This document shows, one piece after another, positions 36,108 to 44,943 of a stretch of DNA of 64,000 nucleotides. Positions within the stretch are counted from its first letter, which is position 1. Every line of letters starts with the position of its first letter. The notes beneath the pieces were generated by a model. It was given only the letters and a program-made list of their open reading frames with translations. It searched no databases and was not told where the DNA came from. The translations under genes were made by a program, and so were the position numbers. This stretch comes from DASSUW01 sp963759375. Lineage in GTDB: Bacteria > Actinomycetota > Thermoleophilia > Solirubrobacterales > Solirubrobacteraceae. The stretch is taken from positions 124,001 to 188,000 of the forward strand of contig CAVWYY010000006.1 in the NCBI GenBank assembly GCA_963759375.1, read 5' to 3'.

Positions 36108-37212
36108 ACGTCGCTCGCGTCTCCTCTACGCATTTCGCGTACACCTCGAACGGGCTGGCGCCGGCGTCGATCATCCGGCGCTGGCGCTGGGCGCCGTTCA
36201 GCTCGGGGAGCGTGACGTCGCTGCCCGTCCAGGCCTTCAGGCGGTCGAGCGCCTCGGCCGCCGGGTACTCCTCGATCCGCTCGGCCTCGAGGTCGAGCAG
36301 GCGCCCGTCCTGGCCGAAGCGGATGGCCCGCCACATGTTCTCCTCGATCAGCCGCTGCGGCAGATCTCGAGGGGTCTCCCCCGCATCGATCTCGCGCAGG
36401 GCCTGCGCGACGCACGCGACCATCAGCTCGGCCAGCCCGTCGGCCTCGGCCGCGGTGGTCTGCGCGTCGCAGATGCGCACCTCGACCGTGCCGAACGAGT
36501 GGTGCGGCCGCACCGACCACCACAGCTGGGTGAACTCGACGATCGAGTTCGTGCGGACCAGCAGGTCGACGTAGTCGTGCCAGGCCTGCCAGCCCCCGAT
36601 GAAGTCGGGGATGCCGCAGCGCGGGAACGACTTGGTGAACGTCTGGGTGCGAGCGGTGTGCAGGCCCGAGTCGATCCGGTCGACGTACGGCGAGTTGGCG
36701 GAGATGGCCAGCAGCATCGGCAGCACCGGGCGGAGCCGGTCGCAGACGAGGATCGCGCGGTCGGCGCCCTGCACGCCGACGTGGACCTGCAGCGCGAACG
36801 TGTTGTTGCGCCAGGCGACGTACTTGAGCCCGTCCTCGACCCGGTGGTAGTGGTCGGTGTCGATGATGTGCTGCTCGCGGTAGTCCGAGAGCGGGTGCGT
36901 GCCGGTCGTCCCCAGCCGCACGCCGCGATCCTCGGCCAGCGCGAAGAGCCGCCGGCGCGCCTCCTGCTGCTTGCCGCGGGCGTCGGCGATGTCCTCGCCG
37001 CGGCCGGAGCGGATCTCGATCTCGGAGGAGATCAGCTCTCCGGAGATCGCGGTGGCCAGCACCGGATCGGCCGCGCCGAGGTCGCGCAGCTCCTCGAAGC
37101 GCGGTATCAGCTCGAGCGTTTCTGGATGGACGAGCGCGTACTCCTCCTCGATCCCGACCGTCAGGTCCTGGGACGCCTCGAAGGTCTCGCGCGCAGCTGC
37201 GAGGTCGATCAA
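36091..37212 (-). CDS. YbdK-type glutamate-cysteine ligase
   Basis: A 373-residue carboxylate-amine ligase of the GCS2 family, the normal length for YbdK/EgtA-like enzymes. It shows GIEEEYALVHPE near residue 20, GELISSEIEIRSG, GTHPLSDYREQ, the metal/ATP region ALQVHVGV and RNNTF. It would join Glu and Cys to gamma-Glu-Cys, a low-molecular thiol precursor. The TTG start overlaps the rex stop (TTGA), which leaves a short leader before the first conserved motif. The neighbours rex and a glutaredoxin support a redox role. Confidence 0.85.
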   Translation of the reverse strand: MIDLAAARETFEASQDLTVGIEEEYALVHPETLELIPRFEELRDLGAADPVLATAISGELISSEIEIRSGRGEDIADARGKQQEARRRLFALAEDRGVRLGTTGTHPLSDYREQHIIDTDHYHRVEDGLKYVAWRNNTFALQVHVGVQGADRAILVCDRLRPVLPMLLAISANSPYVDRIDSGLHTARTQTFTKSFPRCGIPDFIGGWQAWHDYVDLLVRTNSIVEFTQLWWSVRPHHSFGTVEVRICDAQTTAAEADGLAELMVACVAQALREIDAGETPRDLPQRLIEENMWRAIRFGQDGRLLDLEAERIEEYPAAEALDRLKAWTGSDVTLPELNGAQRQRRMIDAGASPFEVYAKCVEETRATYETAV

Positions 37213-37871
37213 GTCAAGTAGAAGTAGAGCGCGTAAAGAAGGTCCACGGCCGGACTCGACGTGTGGACGGTGACCTCCGGCGGCACCTGCAGCAGTGCCT
37301 CCGAGTAATTGAAGATGATCTTCACGCCGGCCTCGACGAGGCTGTCGGCCAGCTCCTGCGCGGCGGCCGTGGGCACCGCGAGGACGCCGACGACGATGTC
37401 CTCGTCCTCGACCGCCGCCTTGACCTCGTCGGTGTGCCGGACCTTGACGCCGTTGATCTCCTCGCCCACCTTCGAGCGGTCGGTGTCGAACATCGCCACG
37501 ACCCGGAAGCCGTGGTCGGCGAAGATGTCCGACGAGGCGATCGCGCGCCCGAGGTGCCCGGCACCGAACAGCGCGATGTTGTGCTGGCCGCTCGTCCGCA
37601 GGATCTTGCGGATCTGCGAGACCAGCGAGTCGACGTTGTAGCCCACCCCGCGCTTGCCGAACTTGCCGAAGCCCGACAGGTCGCGGCGGATCTGCGTCGA
37701 GTTCACGTGGGTGTACTCGGAGAGCTCCTGCGAGGAGATGGTCTCCTTGCCCATCTTGCGCGCCTGCGTCAACACCTGCAAGTAGCGCGACAGCCGCGCG
37801 GCTACGCCGAGCGAGAGGCGATCGGACAGCGCCTGATCGTCCCCGCGAGTGGCGACGTCGCCGAAACTCAT
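37209..37871 (-). CDS. rex: redox-sensing transcriptional repressor Rex
   Basis: A 220-residue NADH/NAD+ sensor. An N-terminal winged helix (SRYLQVLTQARKMGKETIS, then STQIRRDLSGFGKFGKRGVG) is followed by a Rossmann domain beginning NIALFGAGHLGRAIA near residue 98. A C-terminal swapped helix ends YALYFYLT. In the family, NADH releases Rex from operators controlling respiration and fermentation genes. The ATG overlaps the glutaredoxin stop, but TATCGT lies 8 nt upstream inside that gene, so Rex may also have its own transcript. No convincing Rex operator was found in the window. Confidence 0.95.
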   Translation of the reverse strand: MSFGDVATRGDDQALSDRLSLGVAARLSRYLQVLTQARKMGKETISSQELSEYTHVNSTQIRRDLSGFGKFGKRGVGYNVDSLVSQIRKILRTSGQHNIALFGAGHLGRAIASSDIFADHGFRVVAMFDTDRSKVGEEINGVKVRHTDEVKAAVEDEDIVVGVLAVPTAAAQELADSLVEAGVKIIFNYSEALLQVPPEVTVHTSSPAVDLLYALYFYLT

Positions 37872-38104
37872 CCCGGCAGACGATAGAGCCTGGCTTCCAA
37901 GGCCGCCTCGTCGACGAAGAACTCGAACAGCTCCTCCCCGTCCAGCGCCACCACGGGGATGCGCTCCAGGTAGCGCCGGTGCAGGTCGTCGTCGGTCGTG
38001 ATGTCGACCTCGCGCAGCGAGAACGCCGCCTTGGCCCGCACGCGCCCGAGCGCTTCGCGCGCGTCGTCGCACAGGTGGCAGCCCGGCCGGCTATAGAGCG
38101 TGAT
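37868..38104 (-). CDS. glutaredoxin-like protein, apparent non-canonical start
   Basis: A 78-residue thioredoxin-fold protein: TLYSRPGCHLCDDAREAL at the N-terminus with CxxC, a REVDITTDDDL strand-helix, the cis-Pro RIPVVALDGEELFEF and a final helix. This matches the full length of NrdH/YruB-like glutaredoxins. Its stop overlaps the rex ATG (ATGA). No ATG, GTG or TTG precedes the first strand in this frame; the best position is ATC at 38104, inside the tsaD 3' end. Either ATC is used or a base error removed the start. The first in-frame GTG would delete the CxxC. Confidence 0.75.
   Translation of the reverse strand: MTLYSRPGCHLCDDAREALGRVRAKAAFSLREVDITTDDDLHRRYLERIPVVALDGEELFEFFVDEAALEARLYRLPG
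37880..37885 (-). promoter_or_regulatory. putative internal -10 element (TATCGT) before rex
   Basis: TATCGT ends 8 nt before the rex ATG and lies within the glutaredoxin gene. It may give rex a separate leaderless transcript. Confidence 0.35.
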
Positions 38105-39080
38105 GGTGGGCGGTGGCGTAGGCGTCGAGGTCGAGATAGCCGGGGAACGCGACCGGATCCACGTACCGTGCGGCGGAGCCGATCATCGCCGCGTTGTCGG
38201 TGCACAGCTCGCGCGGCGGGATGTGGACCGGGACGCCGAGGCCGGCGGCGCGCTCGCGCAGCAGCCGGTTGGCGGCCACGCCGCCACCGATCGCCAGCCG
38301 CGGGTCCGGCTCGGCGGCGAGCGCTCGTTCGACGCGCGCGATCAGCGCCTCGACGATCGCGTGCTCGTAGCTCGCCGCCAGGTCAGCGGCGCGCCGCACG
38401 GTCTCGGCCTCGCCCAGGTCGCGGACCTTGTAGAGCAGCGCGGTCTTCAGCCCGGCGAACGAGAAGTCCAGGCCGGCGACGCGCGCGGCGGTCGGGAAGT
38501 CGAACGCCCGGGGGTCGCCCTCTGTGGCCAGCTTGGACAGCGCCGGACCGCCCGGGTAGCCGAGCCCGAGCAGCCGCGCGCCCTTGTCGAACGCCTCGCC
38601 GGCGGCGTCGTCGAGCGTCTGCCCGAGCAGCTCGTAGCCGCTGTGGTCGGTCACGCGGGTGAGCAGCGTGTGGCCGCCGGACGCGATCAGGCACACGAAC
38701 GGCGGCTCGATCGGGTCGGGCTGGACGTAGTTGGCGGCCACGTGGCCGTCCAGGTGGTCGACGGCCGCCAGCGGCAGGCGGCGCGCGCCGGCCAGCGCCT
38801 TGGCGGTGGCCACGCCGACGAGCAGCGCGCCCACCAGCCCCGGCCCCTGCGTGACCGCGACGAGCTCGACGTCGTCGAGCGTGGCCGACGCCTGCGCCAG
38901 CGCGTCGTCGACGACCGCGTTGACCAGCTCGAGGTGGTGCCGTGAGGCGATCTCCGGCACGACGCCGCCGTAGCGGTCGTGCACGCCCTGCGAGGACACC
39001 ACGTTGGAGCGGATCTCGCCCGCGCCGGTGACGACGGCGGCGCAGGTGTCGTCGCAGGAGGTCTCGATCGCCAGGATCAT
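38091..39080 (-). CDS. tsaD: tRNA N6-threonylcarbamoyladenosine transferase TsaD
   Basis: A 329-residue ASKHA-fold enzyme that transfers the threonylcarbamoyl group to A37 of ANN-decoding tRNAs. It shows AIETSCDDTCAAVV at the N-terminus, the iron ligands in VDHLDGHVAAN near residues 108-112, CLIASGGHTLL, GGGVAANRLLR and CTDNAAMIG with the last metal-binding Asp. Length and motifs match the family. It overlaps the rimI gene by ATGA. Confidence 0.97.
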   Translation of the reverse strand: MILAIETSCDDTCAAVVTGAGEIRSNVVSSQGVHDRYGGVVPEIASRHHLELVNAVVDDALAQASATLDDVELVAVTQGPGLVGALLVGVATAKALAGARRLPLAAVDHLDGHVAANYVQPDPIEPPFVCLIASGGHTLLTRVTDHSGYELLGQTLDDAAGEAFDKGARLLGLGYPGGPALSKLATEGDPRAFDFPTAARVAGLDFSFAGLKTALLYKVRDLGEAETVRRAADLAASYEHAIVEALIARVERALAAEPDPRLAIGGGVAANRLLRERAAGLGVPVHIPPRELCTDNAAMIGSAARYVDPVAFPGYLDLDAYATAHHHAL

Positions 39081-39538
39081 GCGGGCGGGGCCGTCCGCCA
39101 CATGATCACCGCGTCCTCGCCGTTGTCGGCGTAGTAGCGGGGCCGCACGCCGGCCGAGCGGAAGCCGAAGCGCTCGTAGAGCGTGAGCGCGCCGGCGTTC
39201 GAGCGCCGCACCTCGAGCGTGACCTGCGCGTCATCGCCGATCCGGTCGAGGAGCGCCTGGATCAGCGCGGTGGCGATGCCCCGGCGCCGGCGGTCCGGGT
39301 CCACGGCCACGTTCATGATGTGCCAGACCGTGTCGTATCGCGAGCACACGATGTAGCCCGCCAGCTCGGTCTCGACCACCGCGGCCAGGCAGATGCCCGA
39401 CGGCTTGGACAGCTCGAGCACGAACATCGCGAGCGACCACGGGGTCGTGAAAGCGCGGCGCTCGATCGCCACGACCTGCGGGAGGTCGGCGTACGTGAGG
39501 CGGCGGATCTCTACGGCGGCGGCGGGCGGGGCGGTCAC
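39077..39538 (-). CDS. rimI: ribosomal-protein N-acetyltransferase RimI
   Basis: A 153-residue GNAT enzyme of RimI type (N-terminal Ala acetylation of ribosomal protein bS18). The CoA-binding loop RRRRGIATALIQALL lies near residue 88, with VRRSNAGALTLYERFGF and RPRYYADNGEDAVIM at the end. It sits between tsaB and tsaD, a common arrangement. The GTG start overlaps the tsaB stop (GTGA). Confidence 0.93.
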   Translation of the reverse strand: MTAPPAAAVEIRRLTYADLPQVVAIERRAFTTPWSLAMFVLELSKPSGICLAAVVETELAGYIVCSRYDTVWHIMNVAVDPDRRRRGIATALIQALLDRIGDDAQVTLEVRRSNAGALTLYERFGFRSAGVRPRYYADNGEDAVIMWRTAPPA

Positions 39539-40182
39539 TTCTCGCGGGGCTTGGCGTCCGGCTCGCGGCGGTAGTCCGGGAGCAGGGCGTCGCGGTCGGC
39601 CGGTTCCGCGCCGGCGCCGAGCCTGCACACCTGGAGCGCGCTGACCCGGTGCAGCGGGGAGTCGTCCGCCGGGATCGCGGCCCCGGCCCGTTCGAGCTCC
39701 TCCCTGAAGCGTACCGCCCCGTCGCCCACGGCCAGCCAGCCTGCGCCGATCCTGCCCGCCAGCGCGTCGGGCGTGAGCGCGACCGGGCCGAAGCCGGGAT
39801 AGGCGGCGGTGAACACCTCGCCGCGCCGCGCGTCGATCACCGCGAGCACCGTGCCGCCGGCATCGGCGCCTGCGGCGAGTGCTTCCAGGCTCGACACGCC
39901 GACCAGCACGGCGTCGCGCGCCTGGGCCAGCGCGCGGGCGGTGGCGATGCCCAGTCGCAGGCCGGTGAAGCCCCCGGGGCCGACGCCCACGGCGATCCGC
40001 TCGATCGCGTCCCACGACGCCTCGGCGGCCGCCAGCGCCTCCTCGACGAGCGGAAGCAGCCGCTGCGCGTGGGCCGGGCGGGCGCCGGGCGGGGGGTCGT
40101 CGCGGCACTCGATGGCCGGCCCGTCCGGGCCCCAGACGGCGACCGCGGTGCCGGCCGTGGCGGTGTCGAACCCCAGGATCAT
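39535..40182 (-). CDS. tsaB: t6A biosynthesis protein TsaB
   Basis: A 215-residue ASKHA-fold scaffold for TsaD (also called YeaZ). It has GFDTATAGTAVAVW at the start, ERIAVGVGPGGFTGLRLGIATARALA near residues 60-85 and AVIDARRGEVFTA. It would form a complex with TsaD and TsaE, both in this operon. The ATG overlaps the tsaE stop. Confidence 0.95.
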   Translation of the reverse strand: MILGFDTATAGTAVAVWGPDGPAIECRDDPPPGARPAHAQRLLPLVEEALAAAEASWDAIERIAVGVGPGGFTGLRLGIATARALAQARDAVLVGVSSLEALAAGADAGGTVLAVIDARRGEVFTAAYPGFGPVALTPDALAGRIGAGWLAVGDGAVRFREELERAGAAIPADDSPLHRVSALQVCRLGAGAEPADRDALLPDYRREPDAKPREK

Positions 40183-40586
40183 CCGACCTCGATCCTGCGC
40201 CGGTCGCCGCCCGCGTGCTCGAGGTGCACGCGGCGCGCCACGCGGTCGGGCGGCCAGGCGCCCGGGCCGTGCTCGGGCCACTCGACGAACGCGATCGCGT
40301 CAGGGGCGAAGAACGGGTCGAGCAGTCCGGGGTCCTCGTCGCCCATCCCGGCCAGCCGATAGAGGTCGAGGTGCGAGACGGGCCCGCCGGCGCCGTCATA
40401 GGCGTGACCGACCACGAACGTCGGGCTGGTGATCGGCCCGGTCACGCCGAGCGCGCGCAGCGCACCGCGCACGAACGTCGTCTTGCCGGCGCCGAGCTCG
40501 CCCGACACGAGGACGACGTCCCCGGGCCGCAGCTGTGCCGCGAGCTCCGCCCCCGCCCGTTCGGTCGCCTCAGGCCCCTCGGTCAT
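40179..40586 (-). CDS. tsaE: t6A biosynthesis ATPase TsaE
   Basis: A 135-residue P-loop ATPase: Walker A SGELGAGKTTFVRG near residues 28-41, SPTFVVGHAY, HLDLYRL and FVEWPEH. It hydrolyses ATP to reset the TsaB-TsaD complex. The ATG lies inside the 3' end of the LPxTG-type gene (17-nt overlap), so that gene heads the operon. Confidence 0.95.
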   Translation of the reverse strand: MTEGPEATERAGAELAAQLRPGDVVLVSGELGAGKTTFVRGALRALGVTGPITSPTFVVGHAYDGAGGPVSHLDLYRLAGMGDEDPGLLDPFFAPDAIAFVEWPEHGPGAWPPDRVARRVHLEHAGGDRRRIEVG

Positions 40587-40939
40587 CCAGGCGGACCCGC
40601 GCCCGCAGCGCGACGCCGCCCAGCAGCAGCCAGAACCCGGCGACCGCCGGGAGCGCCACGTCCCCGCCGGTGCGCGGCAGCTGGGCCGCGGCAGCGGCCG
40701 GCACGGCCTGCGCTGTGGTGGCCTCCGGCGCGGCCGTCGGGGCCGGCGCCTGCGTGGTGGTCGTGCCCTGGTCGTCGCCCGACGACGAGCTGTCCGGCGT
40801 GTCGGACCCCTGCGACTGCCCCTGATCGCCGCCGAACGGGTCCTGGTACTGGTCGTCGCCCGCGCTCTGGGCGAAGGCGGATGCGGGGAGCGGCGAGCGC
40901 GAGCGCGACGGCGAGCGCCGCGATCCGACGGGGGACCAT
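40570..40939 (-). CDS. LPxTG-type cell-wall-anchored small protein (frameshifted)
   Basis: Joining two frames gives about 120 residues: a signal peptide (RRIAALAVALALAAP, then ASAFAQ), a low-complexity Asp/Gln/Ser/Thr-rich region and, near the C-terminus, LPRTGG followed by a hydrophobic helix (VALPAVAGFWLLLGGVAL) and Arg residues, the layout of a sortase signal. The shift is near 40895, where CCCC in place of CCC breaks the frame after the signal peptide. No sortase gene is in the window. TATGGT lies 8 nt before the ATG. It is divergent from the O-antigen-ligase-like gene. Confidence 0.7.
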
Positions 40940-40947
40940 GCGGCGGG

Positions 40948-40981
40948 ACCATAGCGAGCCGGGCAGCCGCGTCGTTAGCCT
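40948..40981. promoter_or_regulatory. divergent -10 pair at the glycan locus boundary
   Basis: TATGGT (minus, 40948-40953) ends 8 nt before the LPxTG-type ATG, and TAGCCT (plus, 40976-40981) ends 8 nt before the ligase-like ATG. Here the two boxes are separate, not shared. Confidence 0.5.
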
Positions 40982-40989
40982 CCGGCGCC

Positions 40990-42400
40990 ATGCGCCGTGC
41001 CGTGCCCGCCGCCGCCGCGGCCTGTCTGCTGATCGCGCCGACGGCGCTGGCGTTCTGCTCGGGCGGCTACTACAGCCGAGCCGCGGCTGGTGGCGGCGAT
41101 CGTCGTCTGGGCGTTCGTGCTCGCGCTGGCGGTGGTCGGCCCGGCGCCGCTCCCGCGCAGCCGTGCCGGCGCGCTGGCGGTCGGCGGGCTCGCGCTGCTC
41201 GACTGCCTGGAGCGCGCTCTCGCTGCTGTGGGCGCCGCTGGGCGGCCCGGCGATCCAGAGCGTGCAGCGCCTCGTGCTCTACATCGGCGCACTGCTGCTG
41301 GCGATCGGCGCGCTGCGGGCGCCGCGCAGCGCTGCGCGCGGTCGAGCCGGCGCTGGCCGCCGGCGCGACGATCGTCATCGGCTACGGGCTCGCCGGGCCG
41401 GCTGCTGCCGGGCCTGCGTCGACCTCGATCGCTCGCGCAGCGCCGGCGGCCGGCTCGAGCAGCCGATCACCTACTGGAACGCCGAGGGCGCGCTCGCCGC
41501 GATCGGGCTCGTGCTGTGCGCCCGGCTCGCCGGCGACCGCACGCGCCCGCGGTGCGATGCGCGCGCTCGCGGCCGCCGCCGTCGCGCCGCTCGGCGCCGG
41601 CGTGTACCTCTCGTACTCGCGCGGCGCGATCGCCGTCGCGCGTGCTCGGCCTCGTCGATGCTCGTCGCCGCCGCGCCGACGCGCGCAGCAGCTGCGCGCC
41701 GCGGTGGTCGCCCTCGCCACCGGCGCCGCCGCGGCCGGCGCCGCCGCGGCGTTCCTCCCGGCGTCGCGTCGCTGGAGGGCGGCCACCGGACCGCGACGGC
41801 GCGATCGTGCTCGTCCTGCTCGCGGTCGTCGCCGCGGCCGCCGGCCTGCGTGACCGCGCGCCGCGCCGCGCCGCGGGACGCGCTGCTGCGGTTCTCGCGC
41901 CGGCTCGGCGCCGTCGCGGCCGCGCTCGTCGTGGCGGTCGCCGATCGGGCTCGTCGTCGGCCGGCCTCGCCGAGCGGCCGAGCGCGGCGGAGCTGGCCGC
42001 GCGGCGCGCAGGCGCACGCGGCTCACGACGGTCAGCTCGAACCGCTACGAGTACTGGCGCGTCGGGCTCAGGCGTTCGCCGACCACCCGCTCAGCGGGCT
42101 GGGCGCGGGCGGCTTCCGCGTCGACTGGCTCAAGGAGCGCTCGATCGCCGAGGCCGTGCGCGACGTGCACTCGCTCGAGTTCGAGATGGCCGCCGAGCTC
42201 GGCATCGTCGGCCTGCTCGCGTTCGCCGCTCTGGTCGCCGGCGCGGCGATGGCGGCGCGCCGGGCGCTGCGCCGGCACCCGCGGCGGCCGCCGGCGCCTG
42301 CGCCGGCGCTGCTCGCTGGTTCCTGCACGCGTCGATCGACTGGGACTGGCAGCTGCCGGCGGTGACGCTGCCGGCGATCGTGCTGCGCGGCGCGCTTGAT
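40990..42400 (+). CDS. O-antigen ligase/polymerase-like membrane protein (many frameshifts)
   Basis: Frames stitched together give a polytopic protein: an N-terminal signal-like helix (AAAACLLIAPTALAF), successive helices such as AAIVVWAFVLALAVVG and LVLYIGALLLAIGAL, and the family landmarks RLEQPITYWNAEGALAAIGL and FADHPLSGLGAGGFRVDW, typical of the Wzy_C/WaaL superfamily. It would polymerise or ligate lipid-linked glycan at the outer membrane face. The end is uncertain because it runs into the convergent TPR gene. At least ten indels are visible. TAGCCT precedes the ATG by 8 nt. Confidence 0.75.
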
Positions 42401-42832
42401 CGTGATCGCCGGAGCCAGCCGCGAGCGGGTCCAGCGGGTCGAGCCGCGCCTCGCAGCGCGCGCGCGGACGCCGCGCGGGTCGCGGTCGCGCGTGAGCACC
42501 GCGAGCAGACGCCCCAGGCGACGAGGTTGTCCGGCTCGCGGCGCACGACGTCCTCGAGCACCGCCGACGCGCCGTCGATCGCGCCCCGGCGCGCCTGGTA
42601 GAGCGAGCGCGCGGTCGACGTCCGGCGTCGGTGTCCGGGTTGAGCAGCCGCGCGGCCCGCGCGTTCGAAGCTCGGCCTCGGCGCCGCGTCAGAAGTTGCC
42701 GCGTGCGACGTCCTGCGCCGCCGTCGGCACGCGGCGCGGCGGCCTGGCCAGGCCCGCGTCGTCGCGCTCCATGACCGCGCAGCCAGCCGAGCACGACGAC
42801 CGCGACGGCGACGACGGCCGCGCGGCGATCAC
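42400..42832 (-). CDS. small membrane-anchored TPR-like protein (frameshifted)
   Basis: Stitching frames gives a protein of about 140 residues: one N-terminal helix (AAVVAVAVVVLGWL), a polar linker, and a TPR-like helical pair containing LYQARRG, VLEDVVRREPDNLVAWG and RLDPLDPLA. The GTG overlaps the permease stop (GTGA). Its 3' end meets the convergent ligase-like gene and no clean stop is resolvable. TPR anchors of this type often sit beside O-antigen ligases; role unknown. Confidence 0.55.
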
Positions 42833-43671
42833 AGCTCCTCGGCGATCCGCGGCGCCTCGCGGTTGAAGACCCAGACCGCAGCACGCAGACGCGACGAAGA
42901 TCACCGCCGGGATCAGCAGCGACGCCGTACCGCCCGCCGCCGCGGCCGGGCCCGGCGCGTCGGGGTCGATGACCCACTTGCGCGCCAGCTCGAACAGCGG
43001 CGCCAGCGGGTTCAGCGCGATGAGTCGCGCAGCGTCCCGGACACGATCTCGAGCGGGTACAGCACCGGCGTCGCGTAGAACAGCGCGGTCACCGCGACGC
43101 CCCAGATGATCGCCGTGTCGCGGAAGCGCGGGTACAGCGCGCGAGACGATCATCGCGACCGCGGTCGTGAACGACGAACAGCGCGCGAGCACGCAGCGGG
43201 AGCAGCAGCCACGTCCACATCGGGTCGACGCCCGACGCGAGGATGAAGCACGAACACCACGACGAGGTTCAGCGCCGAGGTTGAACAGGCTCGTGAGCAC
43301 GACGGCGAGCGGGATCACGAGCCGCGGGAACTGCGTCTTGCGGACCACCGACTCCTGGCTGACGATCGAGGTGACCGCCTGCGTCGTCGCCTCCTGGAAG
43401 AAGCCGAAGAGCACGATGTTGAACAGCAGCAGCACCGGGTAGTGCGGCACGCGGTCGCCGAGGTCGAACGCCTGCGTGAACACCGCGAGCAGGACGCCGA
43501 ACAGCAGCAGCGGCCGCGCGATCGACCACAGGTAGCCGAGCGCCGTGCCGAGGTAGCTGCGCTTGAACTCGGTGACCGCGATCAGGTAGCAGCAGGTCGA
43601 GCGCGCGCCGCCAGCCGCCGCCCAGCGCGGACGGGCCGCGGACCTCGCGCAGCTCGACCGGCGTCGCTCAT
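42829..43671 (-). CDS. ABC-2 type polysaccharide export permease (Wzm-like, frameshifted)
   Basis: The reconstructed protein is about 280 residues with six helices: VTEFKRSYLGTALGYLWSI before the first helix, then LLLFGVLLAVFTQAFDLG, VLLLFNIVLFGFFQEATT and SVVRKTQFPRLVIPLAVVL, and an end FNREAPRIAEEL. This is the TagG/Wzm pattern. It would move lipid-linked glycan across the membrane with the adjacent ATPase. The ATG overlaps the ATPase stop (ATGA). Several one-base insertions are visible near 43590 and 43660. Confidence 0.82.
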
Positions 43672-44918
43672 GGCGTCGCTCCACGGGTCGAGCTCGACGC
43701 GGCCTCGACGTCGGCGTCGACGCGACACGCTGCCCCGGCCCGGGCCGCGTCCCGTAGACGACGAAGTCGAGCAGCCGGACGACGTGCAGCGCGAGGTCGC
43801 CCTGCGTGCGGTTGCGCGAGATCCAGCAGTTCGACGAAGTAGCGGCCGGGCACGCAGCGGGTTCTCGATCCGGCCCGCGATCCGCACGCGCCGGCCGGCC
43901 GGCGACGCGTCGGCGGCCTCGCGCCGTCGAGCGTGCGGTTGAAGCCGAACACCGTCACGCCGTCGGCGTCGAGGAAGTGGAAGCCGAACACCGGCGCCTC
44001 GAGGTCGTGCCGCGCCTCGAACACGACGCTCGAGCGCGATCGGCTCGCCCTGCTCGACGTTCTCGACGCGCTCGCCCGCGTCGTCCTCGAGCCACGCGTC
44101 GACGACGCGGACGTTGACGTCGGGCACGCCGCCGGATCGGCGCCGGCCGTCGGCCGCTCGGCGCCGGCGAAGTTGAGCCGGTAGTAGCGCAGCGCGGCCT
44201 CCTCGGGGTCGCCGATGTAGCGCAGCTCGCCGTCGTGGATGAGCATCGCGCGGTCGCAGAAGCCCTGCACGGTCGCCATGTCGTGCGTGACGAGCACGAT
44301 CGTGCTGCCCGGCGCGGCGCTTCTCGCGGAACACGTCCATGCACTTCTGCGCGAACGACGGCGTCGCCGACCGCGAGCACCTCGTCGACGAGCATGATGT
44401 CGGCGTCGGCCTCGACCATCACCGCGAACGCGAGCCGGACCATCATCCCCGACGAGTAGTTCTTGAGCTTGAGGTCGGCGAAGTCGCGCAGCTCGGCGAA
44501 GTCGAGCACCGCGTCGAGCCGGCGCCGCGCCTCGCGCCGGCCGAGGCCCATCATCACGCCGTTGAGGACGACGTTCTCGCGCGACGTCAGCTCGGGGTTG
44601 AAGCCGACGCCGAGCTCGATGAACGGCGCCAGCCGGCCGGCCATGCGGATCCGGCCGGCGTCGGCGCGGTAGATGCTCGACATGATCTTCAGCAGCGTGC
44701 TCTTGCCCGAGCCGTTGCGGCCGACGATCCCGAAGAACTCGCCCTGGTGGACGTCGAACGAGACGTCCGCGCAGCGCGCGCAGCTCGCGGTAGCTCGCCG
44801 CGCGCGAACGGGTGCAGCGCGCGCTCCTTGAGCGTGTCGACGCGGTGGTCGGGGATGCGGAAGGTCTTCTCGACGCCCGCGGGCCTCGATGACCACGGGC
44901 GGCTTTCGGTAGTCGCAT
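43668..44918 (-). CDS. ABC polysaccharide exporter ATPase with Wzt C-terminal domain (frameshifted)
   Basis: The NBD has Walker A GIVGRNGSGKST, signature KNYSSGMMVRLAFAV and Walker B IMLVDEVLAVGD. It is followed, after indels near 44385 and 44310, by VTHDMATVQGFCDRA. The C-terminal domain (VNVRVVDAWLEDDAGERVEN and later VVFEARHDLEAPVFGFHFLD) is the Wzt_C beta sandwich that recognises the terminal group of the glycan. So chain termination may be read by this ATPase; the linked methyltransferases could supply the cap (inference). TACGCT lies 10 nt before the ATG. Confidence 0.85.
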   Translation of the reverse strand: MRLPKAARGHRGPRASRRPSASPTTASTRSRSARCTRSRAASYRELRALRGRLVRRPPGRVLRDRRPQRLGQEHAAEDHVEHLPRRRRPDPHGRPAGAVHRARRRLQPRADVARERRPQRRDDGPRPARGAAPARRGARLRRAARLRRPQAQELLVGDDGPARVRGDGRGRRRHHARRRGARGRRRRRSRRSAWTCSARSAAPGSTIVLVTHDMATVQGFCDRAMLIHDGELRYIGDPEEAALRYYRLNFAGAERPTAGADPAACPTSTSASSTRGSRTTRASASRTSSRASRSRSSVVFEARHDLEAPVFGFHFLDADGVTVFGFNRTLDGARPPTRRRPAGACGSRAGSRTRCVPGRYFVELLDLAQPHAGRPRAARRPAARLRRLRDAARAGAACRVDADVEAASSSTRGATP

Positions 44919-44928
44919 CGACGCCGCA

Positions 44929-44934
44929 AGCGTA
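44929..44934 (-). promoter_or_regulatory. putative -10 element (TACGCT) for wzt-like gene
   Basis: TACGCT ends 10 nt before the ATG at 44918 on the minus strand, within the 25-nt gap after the upstream glycosyltransferase stop. Confidence 0.35.
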
Positions 44935-44943
44935 CGCGAGCGC

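Noticed and set aside
36107..37871. A Rex operator in the redox operon
   Set aside because: I looked for TTGTGA-n-TCACAA-like inverted repeats upstream of rex and of the operon and found none convincing.
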